This document shows, in pieces, positions 1 through 11,589 of a DNA stretch of 64,000 nt. The notes beneath the pieces are model-generated. The model made no database searches. It was not told the origin of the DNA and saw only the letters and a list, made by a program, of their open reading frames with translations. This DNA comes from Streptococcus sp. NPS 308 (GTDB lineage Bacteria; Bacillota; Bacilli; Lactobacillales; Streptococcaceae): contig NZ_AP017652.1 of NCBI RefSeq assembly GCF_002355895.1, positions 1,831,001 through 1,895,000 on the forward strand, given 5' to 3'. Both the position numbers and the translations under genes were made by a program. Each line of letters starts with the position of its first letter. The first letter of the stretch is position 1.

Positions 1-877
1 ACAGGCTCATGTGCCAACGATTCCAAAACTCCTTTAAATCCCTTGACAAAAAGGGCTTGTTAAAGTTGATAGGGCTACGAATCCCCATTAAGTTTGAAAT
101 GGCTAAGGCAAACATAGAATAGCCTGCAAAATCAAAGAACAATTCCAAACCAAAGGTGTACATGACCGCTAGGGCATAATGGTTAAAGAAGCCACCAGTC
201 TGCAGGGCCAAGTTCTTTAAAGGAGGTAGCAAAATCTCTCCTAGAATATGGGCCAAGATAAACTTGTAGAGAAAGCCTAGCATGATATACTTGACAGCCT
301 CTTCTAGCATATCCATCAACTCTTCTCGCTCAGGAATGGTCTCGTAATTTTCATTGAAACGTTTAAAGCGATCGATAGGACCACTCGAGAAAGTCGGCAT
401 GAAGAGGAGAAATCGGAGAAATTCCCACAAGGTGAAATCCCTAATCACCCCATCTCTCAGCTCAATGATCATCCCAACCGAACGAAAGGTCAGGTAAGAG
501 ATTCCCAAAAAGCCAAGCAAGGACTGGGGAGCATGAATAGCAGGAGCTACTTTCACAAAGATAATCGGCAATAGAGATAAAAAGCTAACCAGATAAAAGA
601 CCCACTGACTATCCCGCTTTTTTCTGTATCTTTTGTAGGAAAAAACAAGTAGCAATTGCCAAACGACATAAAGAAGGAGAGCACTTATTTGATCAGTCTT
701 CCCACCTGTCAACATGGCTAGGATAAAGAAGAGACTAACCAGCACCTCATACAAGGCAAAACGTTTCTTGAAAAAGAGGCCGATAAAGATGGGCAAGGTC
801 GCACCGATGATGTATAGAAAATACTGTGGATTCCCATAAGGTTCCAAATGAGGAAACTGTTTGAAAAATTCCATCAT
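1..877 (-). CDS. dltB: D-alanyl transfer protein DltB, MBOAT family (3' part outside window)
   Basis: This gene starts at 877 and runs off the left edge, so about 292 residues of the N-terminal part are visible. DltB is the membrane-bound O-acyltransferase that moves D-alanine across or onto the membrane for transfer to teichoic acids. The protein begins [15 protein letters not shown] and is made of successive hydrophobic segments. The stretch reading [18 protein letters not shown] near the edge is the conserved MBOAT region with the invariant tryptophan and histidine area. Its ATG overlaps the dltA stop by four bases (ATGA), which implies translational coupling in a dltX-dltA-dltB operon. 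Incomplete only because the window ends. Confidence 0.93.
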   Translation of the reverse strand, partial: MMEFFKQFPHLEPYGNPQYFLYIIGATLPIFIGLFFKKRFALYEVLVSLFFILAMLTGGKTDQISALLLYVVWQLLLVFSYKRYRKKRDSQWVFYLVSFLSLLPIIFVKVAPAIHAPQSLLGFLGISYLTFRSVGMIIELRDGVIRDFTLWEFLRFLLFMPTFSSGPIDRFKRFNENYETIPEREELMDMLEEAVKYIMLGFLYKFILAHILGEILLPPLKNLALQTGGFFNHYALAVMYTFGLELFFDFAGYSMFALAISNLMGIRSPINFNKPFLSRDLKEFWNRWHMSL

Positions 878-2424
878 CTATTGTTTACCTCGTTAATCAA
901 GCCCTTGATGTCAATTTTCCCATTAGGAGTCAGCGGTAGGCTGTCTCGGTATAGGAATTTAGACGGCATCATATAGGACATCATGATATCAGCCAAGTCT
1001 TCCTTGATAGCCTTGGTAATATCGATATCACGTTCAAACTGCTGACGGACACCGTCCTTTAGAATCACATAGGCCAGTAGATTCTGTACCTTGTGGTCCT
1101 TGTTATAACGTGGGACAGCAACTGCCGAATCAATATATTTTGATTTATTAAGATTTTGTGAAACATCTTCAAGCTCAATACGATAACCATTAAACTTAAT
1201 CTGGAAGTCCATCCGTCCACCGTAGAGAAGCAAGCCCTCATCTGTCATAGTTCCCACATCTCCTGTGTGGTAGGCTGGAAGTCCTTCGAACTCAAAGAAG
1301 GCCTCTGCCGTTTTTTCAGGATTGTTTATATAGCCTTTTGAAACAGCTGGTCCAGAAATGATGATTTCTCCCTGCTCACCATTTGGAACTTTCTTACCTT
1401 CCTCATCAAGGATAAAGGTCGGAGAATCCGCCTTGGTATAGCCGATTGGCAGGCGTTTGAGAGTCGCCAACATCTCATCTGTCACGGCAACTGCTGATAG
1501 GGCTACTGTCGCTTCTGTTGGTCCGTAGGCATTGATGATACGGGCATTTGGGAAACGCTCACGCAGTTTTTGCGCTGTTTTGACAGTTAATTCTTCCCCA
1601 TCAAAGTAGAAATGCGTGATTCCTGGCATTTTCTCACTATTAAAGTCTTCTGACAACATAGCCATATCTGCAAAGGAAGGCGTCGAAGTCCAGATAGCGA
1701 TGGGCAAGGAAAAGATGGTCGCAAAGAGTTTTTTGAAGTCCTGAGTAATGGCTGAAGGAAGAGCGAAAAGTGTACCACCTAGTGCCAAGGTTGGTGCCCA
1801 GTACATAACAGACAGGTCAAAAGAATAAGGCGGCTGGGCCAGCATTTGCGGACGACTCGGCGTCTCAAACTCTTTATCTGTAATCATCCAGTTGGTAAAG
1901 CTGAGGAGATTGTCATGGGAAATCTGCACTCCTTTTGGCTTACCAGTCGTCCCAGATGTAAAGATGATGTAGTAGTTGTCATCTCCTTTTACTGGATGCG
2001 TGATGGTATAGCTGGAACGTCGAGAAAAGGCTTCATGGACTTGCTCTAAATTCAGTGTTGGTATACTTGTCTGCTCTAATGGAAAATCTGAGATAGCAAT
2101 AATCAAGCTCGGTTCTGCTACTTCTACGATAGCAGCTACCCGTTCTAAGGCTGAATGGCTATCGATGGGAATATAGGCATGACCTGACTTGGTTAGGGCC
2201 ACAAAGGTAGCCAACATCTCATACTCCTGCCCGCCATAGACAACAACAGGAGATTTTTCTGGCAAATTCAACTGATCAATGGTTGCAGCCAAACTATCCG
2301 AATCAGCCTTCAGATCACCATAAGTATGCTCTTGCCCCAAAACATTGTAAACAGGATAACTAGCTTGTGTCTGAGCAAAGCGCTCAATCGTTTCAATCAT
2401 ATCAACTATTGGTTTATTTGACAC
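874..2424 (-). CDS. dltA: D-alanine--poly(phosphoribitol) ligase subunit 1 (D-alanine--D-alanyl carrier protein ligase)
   Basis: A 516-residue adenylation enzyme that activates D-alanine with ATP and loads it on the carrier protein DltC in the cytoplasm, the first step in D-alanylation of lipoteichoic and wall teichoic acids. The ATP-binding signature [16 protein letters not shown] lies near residue 155, and the conserved [13 protein letters not shown] and YHTGDVG motifs follow in the usual order, with the C-terminal catalytic lysine region [10 protein letters not shown] at the end. Length is normal for DltA. The start is a GTG at 2424 preceded by AAAGGAG. It follows dltX by 20 bases and overlaps dltB by four. 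Confidence 0.95.
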   Translation of the reverse strand: MSNKPIVDMIETIERFAQTQASYPVYNVLGQEHTYGDLKADSDSLAATIDQLNLPEKSPVVVYGGQEYEMLATFVALTKSGHAYIPIDSHSALERVAAIVEVAEPSLIIAISDFPLEQTSIPTLNLEQVHEAFSRRSSYTITHPVKGDDNYYIIFTSGTTGKPKGVQISHDNLLSFTNWMITDKEFETPSRPQMLAQPPYSFDLSVMYWAPTLALGGTLFALPSAITQDFKKLFATIFSLPIAIWTSTPSFADMAMLSEDFNSEKMPGITHFYFDGEELTVKTAQKLRERFPNARIINAYGPTEATVALSAVAVTDEMLATLKRLPIGYTKADSPTFILDEEGKKVPNGEQGEIIISGPAVSKGYINNPEKTAEAFFEFEGLPAYHTGDVGTMTDEGLLLYGGRMDFQIKFNGYRIELEDVSQNLNKSKYIDSAVAVPRYNKDHKVQNLLAYVILKDGVRQQFERDIDITKAIKEDLADIMMSYMMPSKFLYRDSLPLTPNGKIDIKGLINEVNNR

Positions 2425-2444
2425 AATAGATTTTCTCCTTTGAA

Positions 2445-2576
2445 TTAAAATTCATTATAGATAAAGCCGCCTTGTCCCTGTCCAAGGTAACTAAAAAAAT
2501 ATAGCAAGCCTAGTAAAATAACAAAATACAGGAATGTTTGAGCCCAAAAAATATAAAATGTTCTCTTTTTTTTCAT
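2445..2576 (-). CDS. dltX: DltX, small membrane protein of the D-alanylation operon
   Basis: A 43-residue protein starting [13 protein letters not shown], followed by a single hydrophobic segment (about residues 12-30) and a C-terminal tail ending FIYNEF. Position directly before dltA, size, one membrane helix and a short conserved C-terminus are the hallmarks of DltX, a required partner in moving D-alanine to teichoic acid outside the membrane. It is probably the first gene of the operon. The 170 bases upstream are AT-rich with no other gene; I did not find a clear operator there. Confidence 0.85.
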   Translation of the reverse strand: MKKKRTFYIFWAQTFLYFVILLGLLYFFSYLGQGQGGFIYNEF

Positions 2577-2748
2577 ATTCGACTTCTTTTCTGTAAACTT
2601 TCAGGAATATTGTGCAAATAAGCACTTACTATCTTATCTTTTTACCATTTTACCACTTTATGATGCTAATTTTCAACTGTTTACCGTCACTTAAAAGTTG
2701 GTTTTAGCTTATTTTAAGACAAGTTAAGATATTAATGTTTTGGCCATC

Positions 2749-2799
2749 AAAAAAGAGCCTGAGACTCCCATCTCAAACTCTGTTGCAAAAAGCTCTTTT
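2749..2799 (-). terminator. Intrinsic terminator after glpF
   Basis: On the minus strand an AAAGAGC / GCTCTTT stem with a longer internal loop (which can itself pair GAGTTTGAGA with GGGAGTCTC) is followed by a T-run. It lies 3 bases downstream of glpF and separates the glp and dlt operons. Confidence 0.75.
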
Positions 2800-2802
2800 A
2801 TC

Positions 2803-3507
2803 TTAGAAAAGTGAAAATACGAGGACTGCCAAGGCTGCACCGATAACAGGTCCTACAACAGGAATCCAAGCATAAGACCAGTCTCCGTCTCCCTTATTTG
2901 AAATCGGAAGGATACTGTGCATGATGCGAGGACCGAGGTCACGAGCTGGGTTCAAGGCATAACCAGTTGTCCCACCTAGTGAAAGACCGATACCGACAAT
3001 CAAGGTCCCCACTGCAAAGGTCCCTAATCCTGCCTGAAGGTCATAGAGCCCCAAGGCAAAGATTGTCAAGAGCAAAACAAAAGTTCCAAGGATTTCGCTA
3101 ACCAAGTTGGATACTGTGTTCTTGATTGCTGGTCCAGTACTAAAGGTCGCTAGGATATTGCCTGCATTTTCTTCTGCATCATAGTGTGGTTTGAATTGCA
3201 ACCAAACTAAAATTTGAGCAAGCATCGCTCCAGCGAACTGAGCTAGGATATATGGGAATACTGAAGCCCAAGGCAAGTCACCTTTTAAGGCTACACCAAG
3301 CGTCACAGCTGGGTTTAAGTGTGCAGGACTAAGTTTGCCAGATACAAAGACGGCAACCGCAACGGCGATCCCCCATCCCATCGTGATGACGATCCACCCT
3401 GAATTGTTACTCTTGGTTTTAGGAAGAACCACACCTGCTACAACACCATTTCCTAGGAGGATAAGGATCAAAGTCCCCAAAAATTCTCCAAATAATTCTT
3501 TCATCAT
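2803..3507 (-). CDS. glpF: Glycerol uptake facilitator GlpF (aquaglyceroporin)
   Basis: A 234-residue membrane channel for glycerol. The two NPA boxes that form the selectivity region are present: HLNPAVTLG near residue 65 and ALNPARDLGPRI near residue 185, the second with the D after NPAR that marks glycerol-type rather than water-type channels. Six hydrophobic segments are visible. It is the last gene of the glpK-glpO-glpF operon, 70 bases after glpO; that gap contains a purine-rich strand able to fold (GGTAGGCCTTCC core) but no T-run, so read-through is expected. Confidence 0.94.
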   Translation of the reverse strand: MMKELFGEFLGTLILILLGNGVVAGVVLPKTKSNNSGWIVITMGWGIAVAVAVFVSGKLSPAHLNPAVTLGVALKGDLPWASVFPYILAQFAGAMLAQILVWLQFKPHYDAEENAGNILATFSTGPAIKNTVSNLVSEILGTFVLLLTIFALGLYDLQAGLGTFAVGTLIVGIGLSLGGTTGYALNPARDLGPRIMHSILPISNKGDGDWSYAWIPVVGPVIGAALAVLVFSLF

Positions 3508-3577
3508 ATCGTTGTCTCCATTTAAAAGAAGGAAAGAGAAGGCAAGGAAGGCCTACCTCCCTCTCTTCTAGTTTTTC

Positions 3578-5404
3578 TTAATTTTTTAATGCCACTAGAT
3601 CATTTTGAGCAAGAGCTGCTTCAACATCCGCACGGTAGGCTGCTTTTTCTTCTTCTGACCAGTCATAGAATCGTCCCATTTCATCCAGAACTGGCTCCAC
3701 AATGCTATCCAAACTATCACGCATAAAGAGCATGTGGTTGGTACGGCGAAGGAGGAAGTCAACTGGGCTCAGAGCCAACTCATTGCGCATTGCATAGTGA
3801 AGGGACAAGGTATCTGCCAAGCTGAGTCCTGCCGCTTGTTCCAAGCTGTGAGCAAGGGCAAAGACCTTCGGTGCATTTGAACCGTATAGATTTGCGAGAT
3901 AGTGAGCTTCCTTGCTATCCAAGCCACGTGACACTCCAAGTTGAGCAAAGGCTTCAATTTCTGAGTCCACATTTGCTGGGTTCAATTCTCCACCTGAAAC
4001 AGGATAAGTTTTCGAGTTGATGAGTTTAAAGCTACGGTCAAATTCTGCTTTGAGGATGTCAACCACGCGCTCCATAGCCCCTTCAGCCATCTTACGGTAG
4101 TCTGTGATTTTACCACCAGCAAGGGTCAAGAGGCCATTGTCATCACGGTCCAAGCTCGAACCACGAGAAACTGCAGATGGGTCCAAATGTTTCTCAGATG
4201 TGCTGCTTTCAAGCTTGCTAACAGCAGATTCAACATCTTCACGCGTTTTTTCTTTCGATAGATAAGCCTCGACAGTCGCAATCAAGCTATTGAAGCTTTC
4301 GTCGCTAATGGTACCGTTATTTCCGCCATTGTAGTCAGAAGCGCTATTGCCTGCGATCAATGGACGAAGACCAGCCCAGCTACTTTCGATATCATCAATG
4401 GTGATGTTTGCTTCTGGGAAGCGGTTGTTGACAATGCCAAGTAGATAATCTACATCTTCCTGCGTCACTTTTGGATGTTCCAAATCACCTGTGTAGTCTG
4501 TATCGGTTGTACCAAAGTAGGTCTTGTTTTCACGTGGGAGAACAAAGACCATACGACCATCTCCCAAACCTGTGTCAAAGTAAACTGGCTGTGAAACCTT
4601 GATCTTACTTGAATCCACTACCAAGTGAACTCCCTTGGTTGGACGCATTTGTGAGAATTGCGTTCCCTTATTAGACAGATTGCGTACCTTGTCGCTCCAT
4701 GGACCTGTCGTGTTGATAACCAGACGAGCCTTGATCTCAAAGACTTGGTCTGTCAACAAATCACGAGCTACAACACCTGTAATCTTGCCACTTTCGTCAA
4801 AGAGGAAACCTTCTGCCTTAACGTGGTTGGCAATGAGGGCACCATCTTGGTTGGCACGTTTGATGTTTTCAATCACGAGACGCGCATCATTGTTACGGAA
4901 GTCAAGGTAAACCCCACCTCCTACCAAGCCTTCTTTCTTCAAGTTTGGCTGGCGTTCCAAGACTTCTTCCTTACTCAAGACCTTGTTAGCAGCTGGCGTA
5001 TTGCTAACACCTGCCAAAAGGTCGTACAAGTCCATGGCTACTTTAAGACGGAAGAGGCTAAAGGTCGCTCCATCTTCGTCGTAAACTGGCAAGAGCATTG
5101 GATCTGGTTTTGGAATATGTGGAGCGATTTGTTGAACCACTGCACGTTCAGAAACTGTATCTGATACCACTTCCACGTCGAATTGTTTGAGGTAACGCAG
5201 ACCTCCGTGGACCAATTTTGTTGAACGACTAGATGTTCCTTCTGCGAAGTCCTGCATTTCAATCAATCCAGTGTCAAGACCACTAGCTGCTGCCTGCAAA
5301 GCTACACCAGCTCCTGTAATCCCTCCACCAATAATCAAGAGATCCAAGGTGCGTTCCTGCATTTTTTTAATTGACAATTCACGTGTTTTCTTTGAAAATT
5401 CCAT
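3578..5404 (-). CDS. glpO: Alpha-glycerophosphate oxidase GlpO
   Basis: A 608-residue FAD enzyme that oxidises sn-glycerol-3-phosphate to dihydroxyacetone phosphate, passing electrons to O2 and making H2O2, as in lactic acid bacteria. The N-terminal dinucleotide fold LLIIGGGITGAGVAL begins near residue 22, followed by GTSSRSTKLVHGGLRYL, typical for the GlpD/GlpO family. Compared with GlpD it has the insertion around residues 360-420 that is characteristic of streptococcal GlpO. It sits 41 bases after glpK. The peroxide it produces would add to the oxidant load typical for mitis-group streptococci. Confidence 0.94.
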   Translation of the reverse strand: MEFSKKTRELSIKKMQERTLDLLIIGGGITGAGVALQAAASGLDTGLIEMQDFAEGTSSRSTKLVHGGLRYLKQFDVEVVSDTVSERAVVQQIAPHIPKPDPMLLPVYDEDGATFSLFRLKVAMDLYDLLAGVSNTPAANKVLSKEEVLERQPNLKKEGLVGGGVYLDFRNNDARLVIENIKRANQDGALIANHVKAEGFLFDESGKITGVVARDLLTDQVFEIKARLVINTTGPWSDKVRNLSNKGTQFSQMRPTKGVHLVVDSSKIKVSQPVYFDTGLGDGRMVFVLPRENKTYFGTTDTDYTGDLEHPKVTQEDVDYLLGIVNNRFPEANITIDDIESSWAGLRPLIAGNSASDYNGGNNGTISDESFNSLIATVEAYLSKEKTREDVESAVSKLESSTSEKHLDPSAVSRGSSLDRDDNGLLTLAGGKITDYRKMAEGAMERVVDILKAEFDRSFKLINSKTYPVSGGELNPANVDSEIEAFAQLGVSRGLDSKEAHYLANLYGSNAPKVFALAHSLEQAAGLSLADTLSLHYAMRNELALSPVDFLLRRTNHMLFMRDSLDSIVEPVLDEMGRFYDWSEEEKAAYRADVEAALAQNDLVALKN

Positions 5405-5445
5405 ATTTACACACTTTCTAACTGAGTCGCTTTATTCTTTCAGTA

Positions 5446-7080
<1,635 letters not shown>

Positions 7081-7082
7081 TC

Positions 7083-7113
7083 ACAAAAAAAGACCTGAAA
7101 ATTCAGGCCTTTT
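7083..7113 (-). terminator. Terminator after the Mga-like regulator
   Basis: Minus strand: GGCCTGAA paired with TTCAGGTC followed by TTTTTTTG, directly after the stop codon of the regulator gene. Confidence 0.8.
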
Positions 7114-8539
7114 AAGCAAAGAGCATCTGACGAATCTTCGCCAAATCTTCCATATCCAAATCATTTTTCAAATAGTAGATAGGTGTCTGTTCTTTCTTAT
7201 GGATAGGGTTATTGGTAACCAGCAAGTCATAATGACGAGTACGGTCATAGGCTTCGATGCTAATGAAGCGATTGTACTCCAAATATCGTTTTAAAAGGGC
7301 TGACATTCTCGAAAAAACAAGGAAGCCTGCTGTTAGATCTAGCCCTATTCTCAGATGTTGACCACCATTTTCTGCCATATACTCGATCAACTGGAGCCAT
7401 TCCCAGAGGATTTTCTTATCCAAATCCGTCCCCTGATGAAAGGCTGGCAAGGAGGCGAAAATTTTCTGAGCAATATCTCGAAAGTCATGCTCCATCAGCA
7501 AATAAGGGTGCCGATGCTCAATCTGATACTTGTATCGATCTTGCAAGATATAGCCCTTATAGAGATAAACTTGACCACAAAGCTGACTCAGTTCATAAGT
7601 GATATGGTCCTCTGTGTAGTCCCCCAGCAACTTCTCCTTCTTCATTTCCTGGATCATTTGTGTCAGTAAAGCTGCAAGTTCTCCCCCAAAACCGAGGATG
7701 TACTCCATGGTATGAAGGGGCAAAATGCGATGAGACAAGAGGAAAGAGAAGAAAATCATCATCTCCCCATCCTCAGTTCCTAGAGGAATGTGCTGCCCAC
7801 CAAAAAAAGAAGAAGCCTTGCCAAGTAGACGAAGGTAGAAAATATTGTCAAAATACCCTCGCATTTTTTCTTCTATGACTTGAAATTGACAGGCGTTAAC
7901 TCGAAGACGCTGTTGACTGATATGAGTCCAGAGAACCAAGTCTAATTTCTGACCCGAAGACAAGCTAGCACCGCAGATTTCTTCTAGGGTAGCAATATCC
8001 TGCTTTCTCTCCGCTTTCTGCATATGACTTTCCCACTCCTGACTGGACCAGACCTTGCGGAAAAGGCAGAAATAAAAGTAACGAATCTGATGCTCTGGAC
8101 CTCGCCAACGACCATTTTGGATGGATAAGTCAAACTCTGACAAAATATGATTCAAGCTAGACAAATGGCGACCAAGCGTGGCTTCGCTAATCATCAATTC
8201 TTGAGCCAGTTGATGGGCTAGGAACTGTTGGTGATAGAGAAGGTAAACCAAAATTTGGTACTTAATGGCATTGTCTAAAAACAAGCTCCGAATCTCTCTC
8301 CCCTTTGTGGCAGTACCGACAGACAGACGCAGACTTTCATCATCCAAGTGGATGGTCAGCTCTAACCCTCTTTCCAAGGCATTTTCGTTAATCAGAGAGA
8401 TGTACTTGGTTAGAGTCGCCTTTGAAAAGCCTGTTTCTTCCATGGCTTCCTTGACGGTTGTCTGCGAATCTTGTAACAGAAAGGAAAGGACTAAAAATTG
8501 ACCAGATTCGGCTTTTTCCATCAAATCACCTAAATACAT
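7112..8539 (-). CDS. Mga-like transcriptional regulator next to the glp operon
   Basis: A 475-residue cytoplasmic protein with an N-terminal winged-helix region ([19 protein letters not shown], residues about 31-49) and a second helix-turn-helix ([19 protein letters not shown], about 112-130), the arrangement of the Mga/PRD-type regulators of streptococci. The rest has no catalytic motif that I can see. It lies upstream of glpK on the same strand, separated by a terminator and the cre-bearing promoter, and is the obvious candidate for a local regulator of glycerol use. A start six codons downstream (MEKAESGQF) is also possible. Confidence 0.65.
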   Translation of the reverse strand: MYLGDLMEKAESGQFLVLSFLLQDSQTTVKEAMEETGFSKATLTKYISLINENALERGLELTIHLDDESLRLSVGTATKGREIRSLFLDNAIKYQILVYLLYHQQFLAHQLAQELMISEATLGRHLSSLNHILSEFDLSIQNGRWRGPEHQIRYFYFCLFRKVWSSQEWESHMQKAERKQDIATLEEICGASLSSGQKLDLVLWTHISQQRLRVNACQFQVIEEKMRGYFDNIFYLRLLGKASSFFGGQHIPLGTEDGEMMIFFSFLLSHRILPLHTMEYILGFGGELAALLTQMIQEMKKEKLLGDYTEDHITYELSQLCGQVYLYKGYILQDRYKYQIEHRHPYLLMEHDFRDIAQKIFASLPAFHQGTDLDKKILWEWLQLIEYMAENGGQHLRIGLDLTAGFLVFSRMSALLKRYLEYNRFISIEAYDRTRHYDLLVTNNPIHKKEQTPIYYLKNDLDMEDLAKIRQMLFA

Positions 8540-8690
8540 TTGTTACCCCTTTCATTTTCTTCTTCAAGAATAGCATAAATCTTAGAAATGCGGAAATAAT
8601 CTGTTTCTCATTTTATTTTAAAGCCGATTTCCTCGTCCTTATTCCACAGAAACAGCAAACACACGACTCCCCCTTTGGGCATTTTTATGC

Positions 8691-8703
8691 TAAAATAGTA
8701 GCT
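8691..8703 (+). promoter_or_regulatory. hslO promoter abutting the start codon
   Basis: TAAAAT at 8691-8696 (preceded by TATGC) ends seven bases before the hslO ATG at 8704. Initiation at the normal distance would place the first transcribed base at or next to the ATG, giving a leaderless mRNA; no Shine-Dalgarno sequence is visible. Confidence 0.5.
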
Positions 8704-9576
8704 ATGGATAAAATTATTAAAACTATATCAGAAAGCGGTTCTTTTCGTGCTTTCGTCCTTGATAGCACGGAAACTGTCCGCACTGCTCAAGAAAAACATC
8801 AAACTCAAGCCAGTTCAACTGTCGCACTTGGCCGTACCCTTATCGCTAGCCAAATTCTTGCAGCCAATGAAAAAGGAAATACCAAACTAACAGTTAAAGT
8901 TCTGGGAACGAGCTCTCTCGGTGCCATTATCACAGTTGCAGATACCAAGGGTAACGTCAAAGGCTACGTTCAAAATCCAGGTGTTGACATCAAAAAGACT
9001 GCAACGGGTGAAGTCCTTGTTGGACCTTTTGTCGGCAATGGTCAATTTCTCGTTATCACAGACTACGGTACTGGAAATCCTTACAACTCCATGACACCTC
9101 TCATCTCTGGGGAAATCGGTGAAGACTTGGCATACTACCTGACTGAAAGTCAACAAACGCCTTCAGCCGTCGGCCTCAATGTTCTTTTGGATAAAGACGA
9201 CAAGGTCAAAGTCGCAGGTGGCTTCCTTCTCCAAGTCTTGCCAGGAGCCAAGGAAGAAGAGATTGCTCGCTTTGAGAAACGCATCCAAGAAATGCCAGCC
9301 ATCTCAACCCTTCTGGAAAGCGATGACCATATTGAAGCCCTTCTCAAGGCCATCTATGGTGACGAATCCTACAAACGCCTATCTGAAGAAGAAATTCGTT
9401 TCCAATGTGACTGCAGCAAAGACCGTTTTATGAACGCTCTTGCCAGCCTTCCAAATTCAGATCTTGAAGAAATGAAAGAGGAAGACCACGGGGCAGAAAT
9501 CACTTGTCAATTCTGCCAAACTACTTACAACTTTGATGAAAACGACCTGGAGGAACTCATTCGTGACAAATCTTAA
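8704..9576 (+). CDS. hslO: Redox-regulated chaperone Hsp33
   Basis: A 290-residue cytoplasmic holdase activated by oxidation. The C-terminal zinc-binding cysteine switch is intact: CDC near residue 237 and CQFC near residue 270. A reading frame extends upstream to 8458, but the conserved protein begins [20 protein letters not shown] at 8704 and the extension is of different composition, so I use 8704. Its end overlaps the dusB start. Strand is opposite to the divergent Mga-like gene. Confidence 0.95.
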   Translation: MDKIIKTISESGSFRAFVLDSTETVRTAQEKHQTQASSTVALGRTLIASQILAANEKGNTKLTVKVLGTSSLGAIITVADTKGNVKGYVQNPGVDIKKTATGEVLVGPFVGNGQFLVITDYGTGNPYNSMTPLISGEIGEDLAYYLTESQQTPSAVGLNVLLDKDDKVKVAGGFLLQVLPGAKEEEIARFEKRIQEMPAISTLLESDDHIEALLKAIYGDESYKRLSEEEIRFQCDCSKDRFMNALASLPNSDLEEMKEEDHGAEITCQFCQTTYNFDENDLEELIRDKS

Positions 9577-10543
9577 TACACCTTTTATGATTGGCAATGT
9601 TGAGATTCCCAATCGTACCGTTTTAGCACCCATGGCTGGTGTCACCAACTCAGCCTTTCGTACCATCGCAAAAGAGCTCGGGGCTGGACTCGTTGTTATG
9701 GAAATGGTCTCTGATAAGGGAATCCAATACAATAACGAAAAAACCCTGCACATGCTTCATATCGATGAAGGTGAGAATCCCGTTTCTATCCAACTTTTTG
9801 GTAGTGATGAAGACAGTCTCGCTCGCGCAGCAGAATTCATTCAAGAAAACACCAAGACCGATATCGTCGATATCAACATGGGCTGCCCAGTTAACAAAAT
9901 CGTGAAGAACGAAGCTGGTGCTATGTGGCTCAAGGACCCAGATAAGATCTACTCTATTATCAACAAGGTCCAATCTGTCCTTGATATCCCCCTCACCGTC
10001 AAAATGCGCACTGGCTGGTCTGACCCATCTCTTGCAGTAGAAAATGCCCTCGCTGCTGAAGCAGCAGGTGTTTCTGCCCTCGCCATGCATGGCCGTACCC
10101 GTGAACAAATGTATACAGGTCACGCAGACCTCGAGACCCTTCACAAGGTCGCTCAAGCCTTGACCAAGATTCCCTTCATCGCAAACGGTGATATCCGTAC
10201 TGTCCAAGAAGCCAAGCAACGCATAGAAGAAGTCGGTGCTGACGCAGTCATGATTGGCCGTGCTGCCATGGGAAATCCTTACCTCTTCAACCAAATCAAC
10301 CATTACTTTGAAACAGGAGAAATTCTCCCTGATTTGACCTTTGAAGACAAGATGAAAATTGCCTACGAACACTTGAAACGCTTGATTAACCTCAAAGGAG
10401 AAAACGTCGCAGTTCGTGAATTCCGTGGCCTCGCTCCTCATTACCTCCGTGGAACATCTGGCGCTGCCAAACTCCGTGGAGCCATTTCGCAAGCTAGCAC
10501 CCTAGCAGAGATTGAAGCCCTCTTGCAATTAGACAAAGCATAA
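9563..10543 (+). CDS. dusB: tRNA-dihydrouridine synthase
   Basis: A 326-residue FMN enzyme reducing uridine to dihydrouridine in tRNA. It has the family start [18 protein letters not shown], the catalytic cysteine in NMGCPVNK and the FMN/tRNA motif [13 protein letters not shown]. The frame is open from 9533, but a GTG at 9563 is preceded by GGAGGA with eight bases spacing and gives the usual N-terminus, so I choose it. It overlaps hslO by 14 bases, suggesting coupled expression. Confidence 0.92.
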   Translation: MTNLNTPFMIGNVEIPNRTVLAPMAGVTNSAFRTIAKELGAGLVVMEMVSDKGIQYNNEKTLHMLHIDEGENPVSIQLFGSDEDSLARAAEFIQENTKTDIVDINMGCPVNKIVKNEAGAMWLKDPDKIYSIINKVQSVLDIPLTVKMRTGWSDPSLAVENALAAEAAGVSALAMHGRTREQMYTGHADLETLHKVAQALTKIPFIANGDIRTVQEAKQRIEEVGADAVMIGRAAMGNPYLFNQINHYFETGEILPDLTFEDKMKIAYEHLKRLINLKGENVAVREFRGLAPHYLRGTSGAAKLRGAISQASTLAEIEALLQLDKA

Positions 10544-10545
10544 TA

Positions 10546-10583
10546 GAAAAAACCGTAACTCGCTTGGAGTTTACGGTTTTTTT
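10546..10583. terminator. Bidirectional terminator between dusB and the lipoprotein gene
   Basis: AAAAAACCGTAAACTCC-type stem: AAAAAACCGTAA and TTACGGTTTTTTT flank a short loop, with A-run on one side and T-run on the other, so it can serve both converging genes. Confidence 0.85.
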
Positions 10584-10608
10584 AGATTCTAGGAAATCCT
10601 AGATACTA

Positions 10609-11292
10609 TTATTGAATCAAGGCAACGCTGGAAACTTTACCATCCGCACCTGTTGTAATTTGGATGATTTTTCCTCCACCGATTTTGGCATTATACTTGC
10701 CATCATCAAGAGTGTAAGAGTAGCCTCTGATAGAATAGTTTTCTTTCTTTCCATCTGCAGTTTCTACTGTGAATTGCCCCCCTGATGAAACTGTAATGGT
10801 TTCGCCATTCGCTCCCTTCCAGTTGCCTGCTGCAGCTGAGAAGTCACCATCCACCATGGTTAAAACTCCCTTGTAGCGTTTGTTGTGTTCTGCTTGCTTG
10901 TCTTGAAGTTTGCGGTCAGTTGTTGGATCATAGCTTGACTGGTTAGACTGGGCTTGAGAACCTTGCTGGGTTGACGGAGCCTGAGAAGGGGCTGGTTGAC
11001 TAGGAGTTGCTTGTTCTTGTCTTGATTCAGGTGCTGGTTTCGCTTGTGACTGATCTGCCGTTGTAGAAGACTGATCAGAAGATGCTTGAGCTTTTTCAGA
11101 TGAAGCTGAGCTTGAAGATTTTTGAGTCTTGCTTTCTTTGTTAGAAGAAGCTGCTTTAGAACTTGATGATTGGCTTGTCTTTGCAGAGCTGCTGGTTTGA
11201 GTGGTTTCGTTTTTATTTCCACAAGCTCCCAGTAGCAACGTAGAAGCCAATACAGTCGCTGCCATCAATTTGATATAGGTTTTCTTTTTCAT
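10609..11292 (-). CDS. Secreted lipoprotein with Ser/Gln-rich linker
   Basis: A 227-residue protein starting MKKKTYIKLMAATVLAS at 11292 (AAAGGAG seven bases upstream); an upstream in-frame ATG is ignored. The signal peptide ends in LLLGACG, a lipobox for lipid anchoring on Cys26 or so. Residues 30-125 are a low-complexity Ser, Gln, Ala and Lys linker, as in wall-spanning lipoproteins. The C-terminal 100 residues form a compact domain with GNWKGANGETITVSSGG, resembling the DUF6287 type of streptococcal lipoprotein domain. Function unknown. In pneumococcus, as I recall, the slot after dusB is occupied by cbpA. Confidence 0.75.
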   Translation of the reverse strand: MKKKTYIKLMAATVLASTLLLGACGNKNETTQTSSSAKTSQSSSSKAASSNKESKTQKSSSSASSEKAQASSDQSSTTADQSQAKPAPESRQEQATPSQPAPSQAPSTQQGSQAQSNQSSYDPTTDRKLQDKQAEHNKRYKGVLTMVDGDFSAAAGNWKGANGETITVSSGGQFTVETADGKKENYSIRGYSYTLDDGKYNAKIGGGKIIQITTGADGKVSSVALIQ

Positions 11293-11559
11293 TTTTCTAC
11301 TCCTTTGTAACATTTTTGAAATGTTAAGAAATCTTTTTGTAATATAATTGTAACATTGGACTTTGAATCTGTCAACTATTTAGAGAAACTATTTTAAAAA
11401 TTATTCTCTCTACTATCTCTATTCGTAATCAAAACGAAAAAATAGGAAAATTTCCTAGATTAGAGCTATTTTTTTACATCCTACTTTATATAGTCGCTTG
11501 CATTGTTCTAAAATAAAAGCAATCGAAACAACAAAACTATCTCATGATGGTACATAAAG

Positions 11560-11583
11560 AGGTCGGGAACTTTATCCCGACCT
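11560..11583 (-). terminator. Terminator after the nadR-pnuC-nrtR operon
   Basis: Perfect AGGTCGGG / CCCGACCT stem with an eight-base loop, a few bases after the nrtR stop. The T-run is weak on the minus side (CTTTATG) and better on the plus side. The remaining 11300-11555 stretch is AT-rich and holds only the promoter area of the lipoprotein gene. Confidence 0.65.
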
Positions 11584-11589
11584 CACTTT

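Noticed and set aside
3508..3577. Terminator between glpO and glpF
   Set aside because: A hairpin is possible but no T-run follows it on the minus strand; read-through is likely.
4658..5164. 168-codon plus-strand frame opposite glpO
   Set aside because: Lies wholly within a well-supported glpO gene; no ribosome binding site or recognisable protein.
9650..10492. 280-codon minus-strand frame opposite dusB
   Set aside because: Entirely antisense to dusB, which has all catalytic motifs; typical shadow frame.
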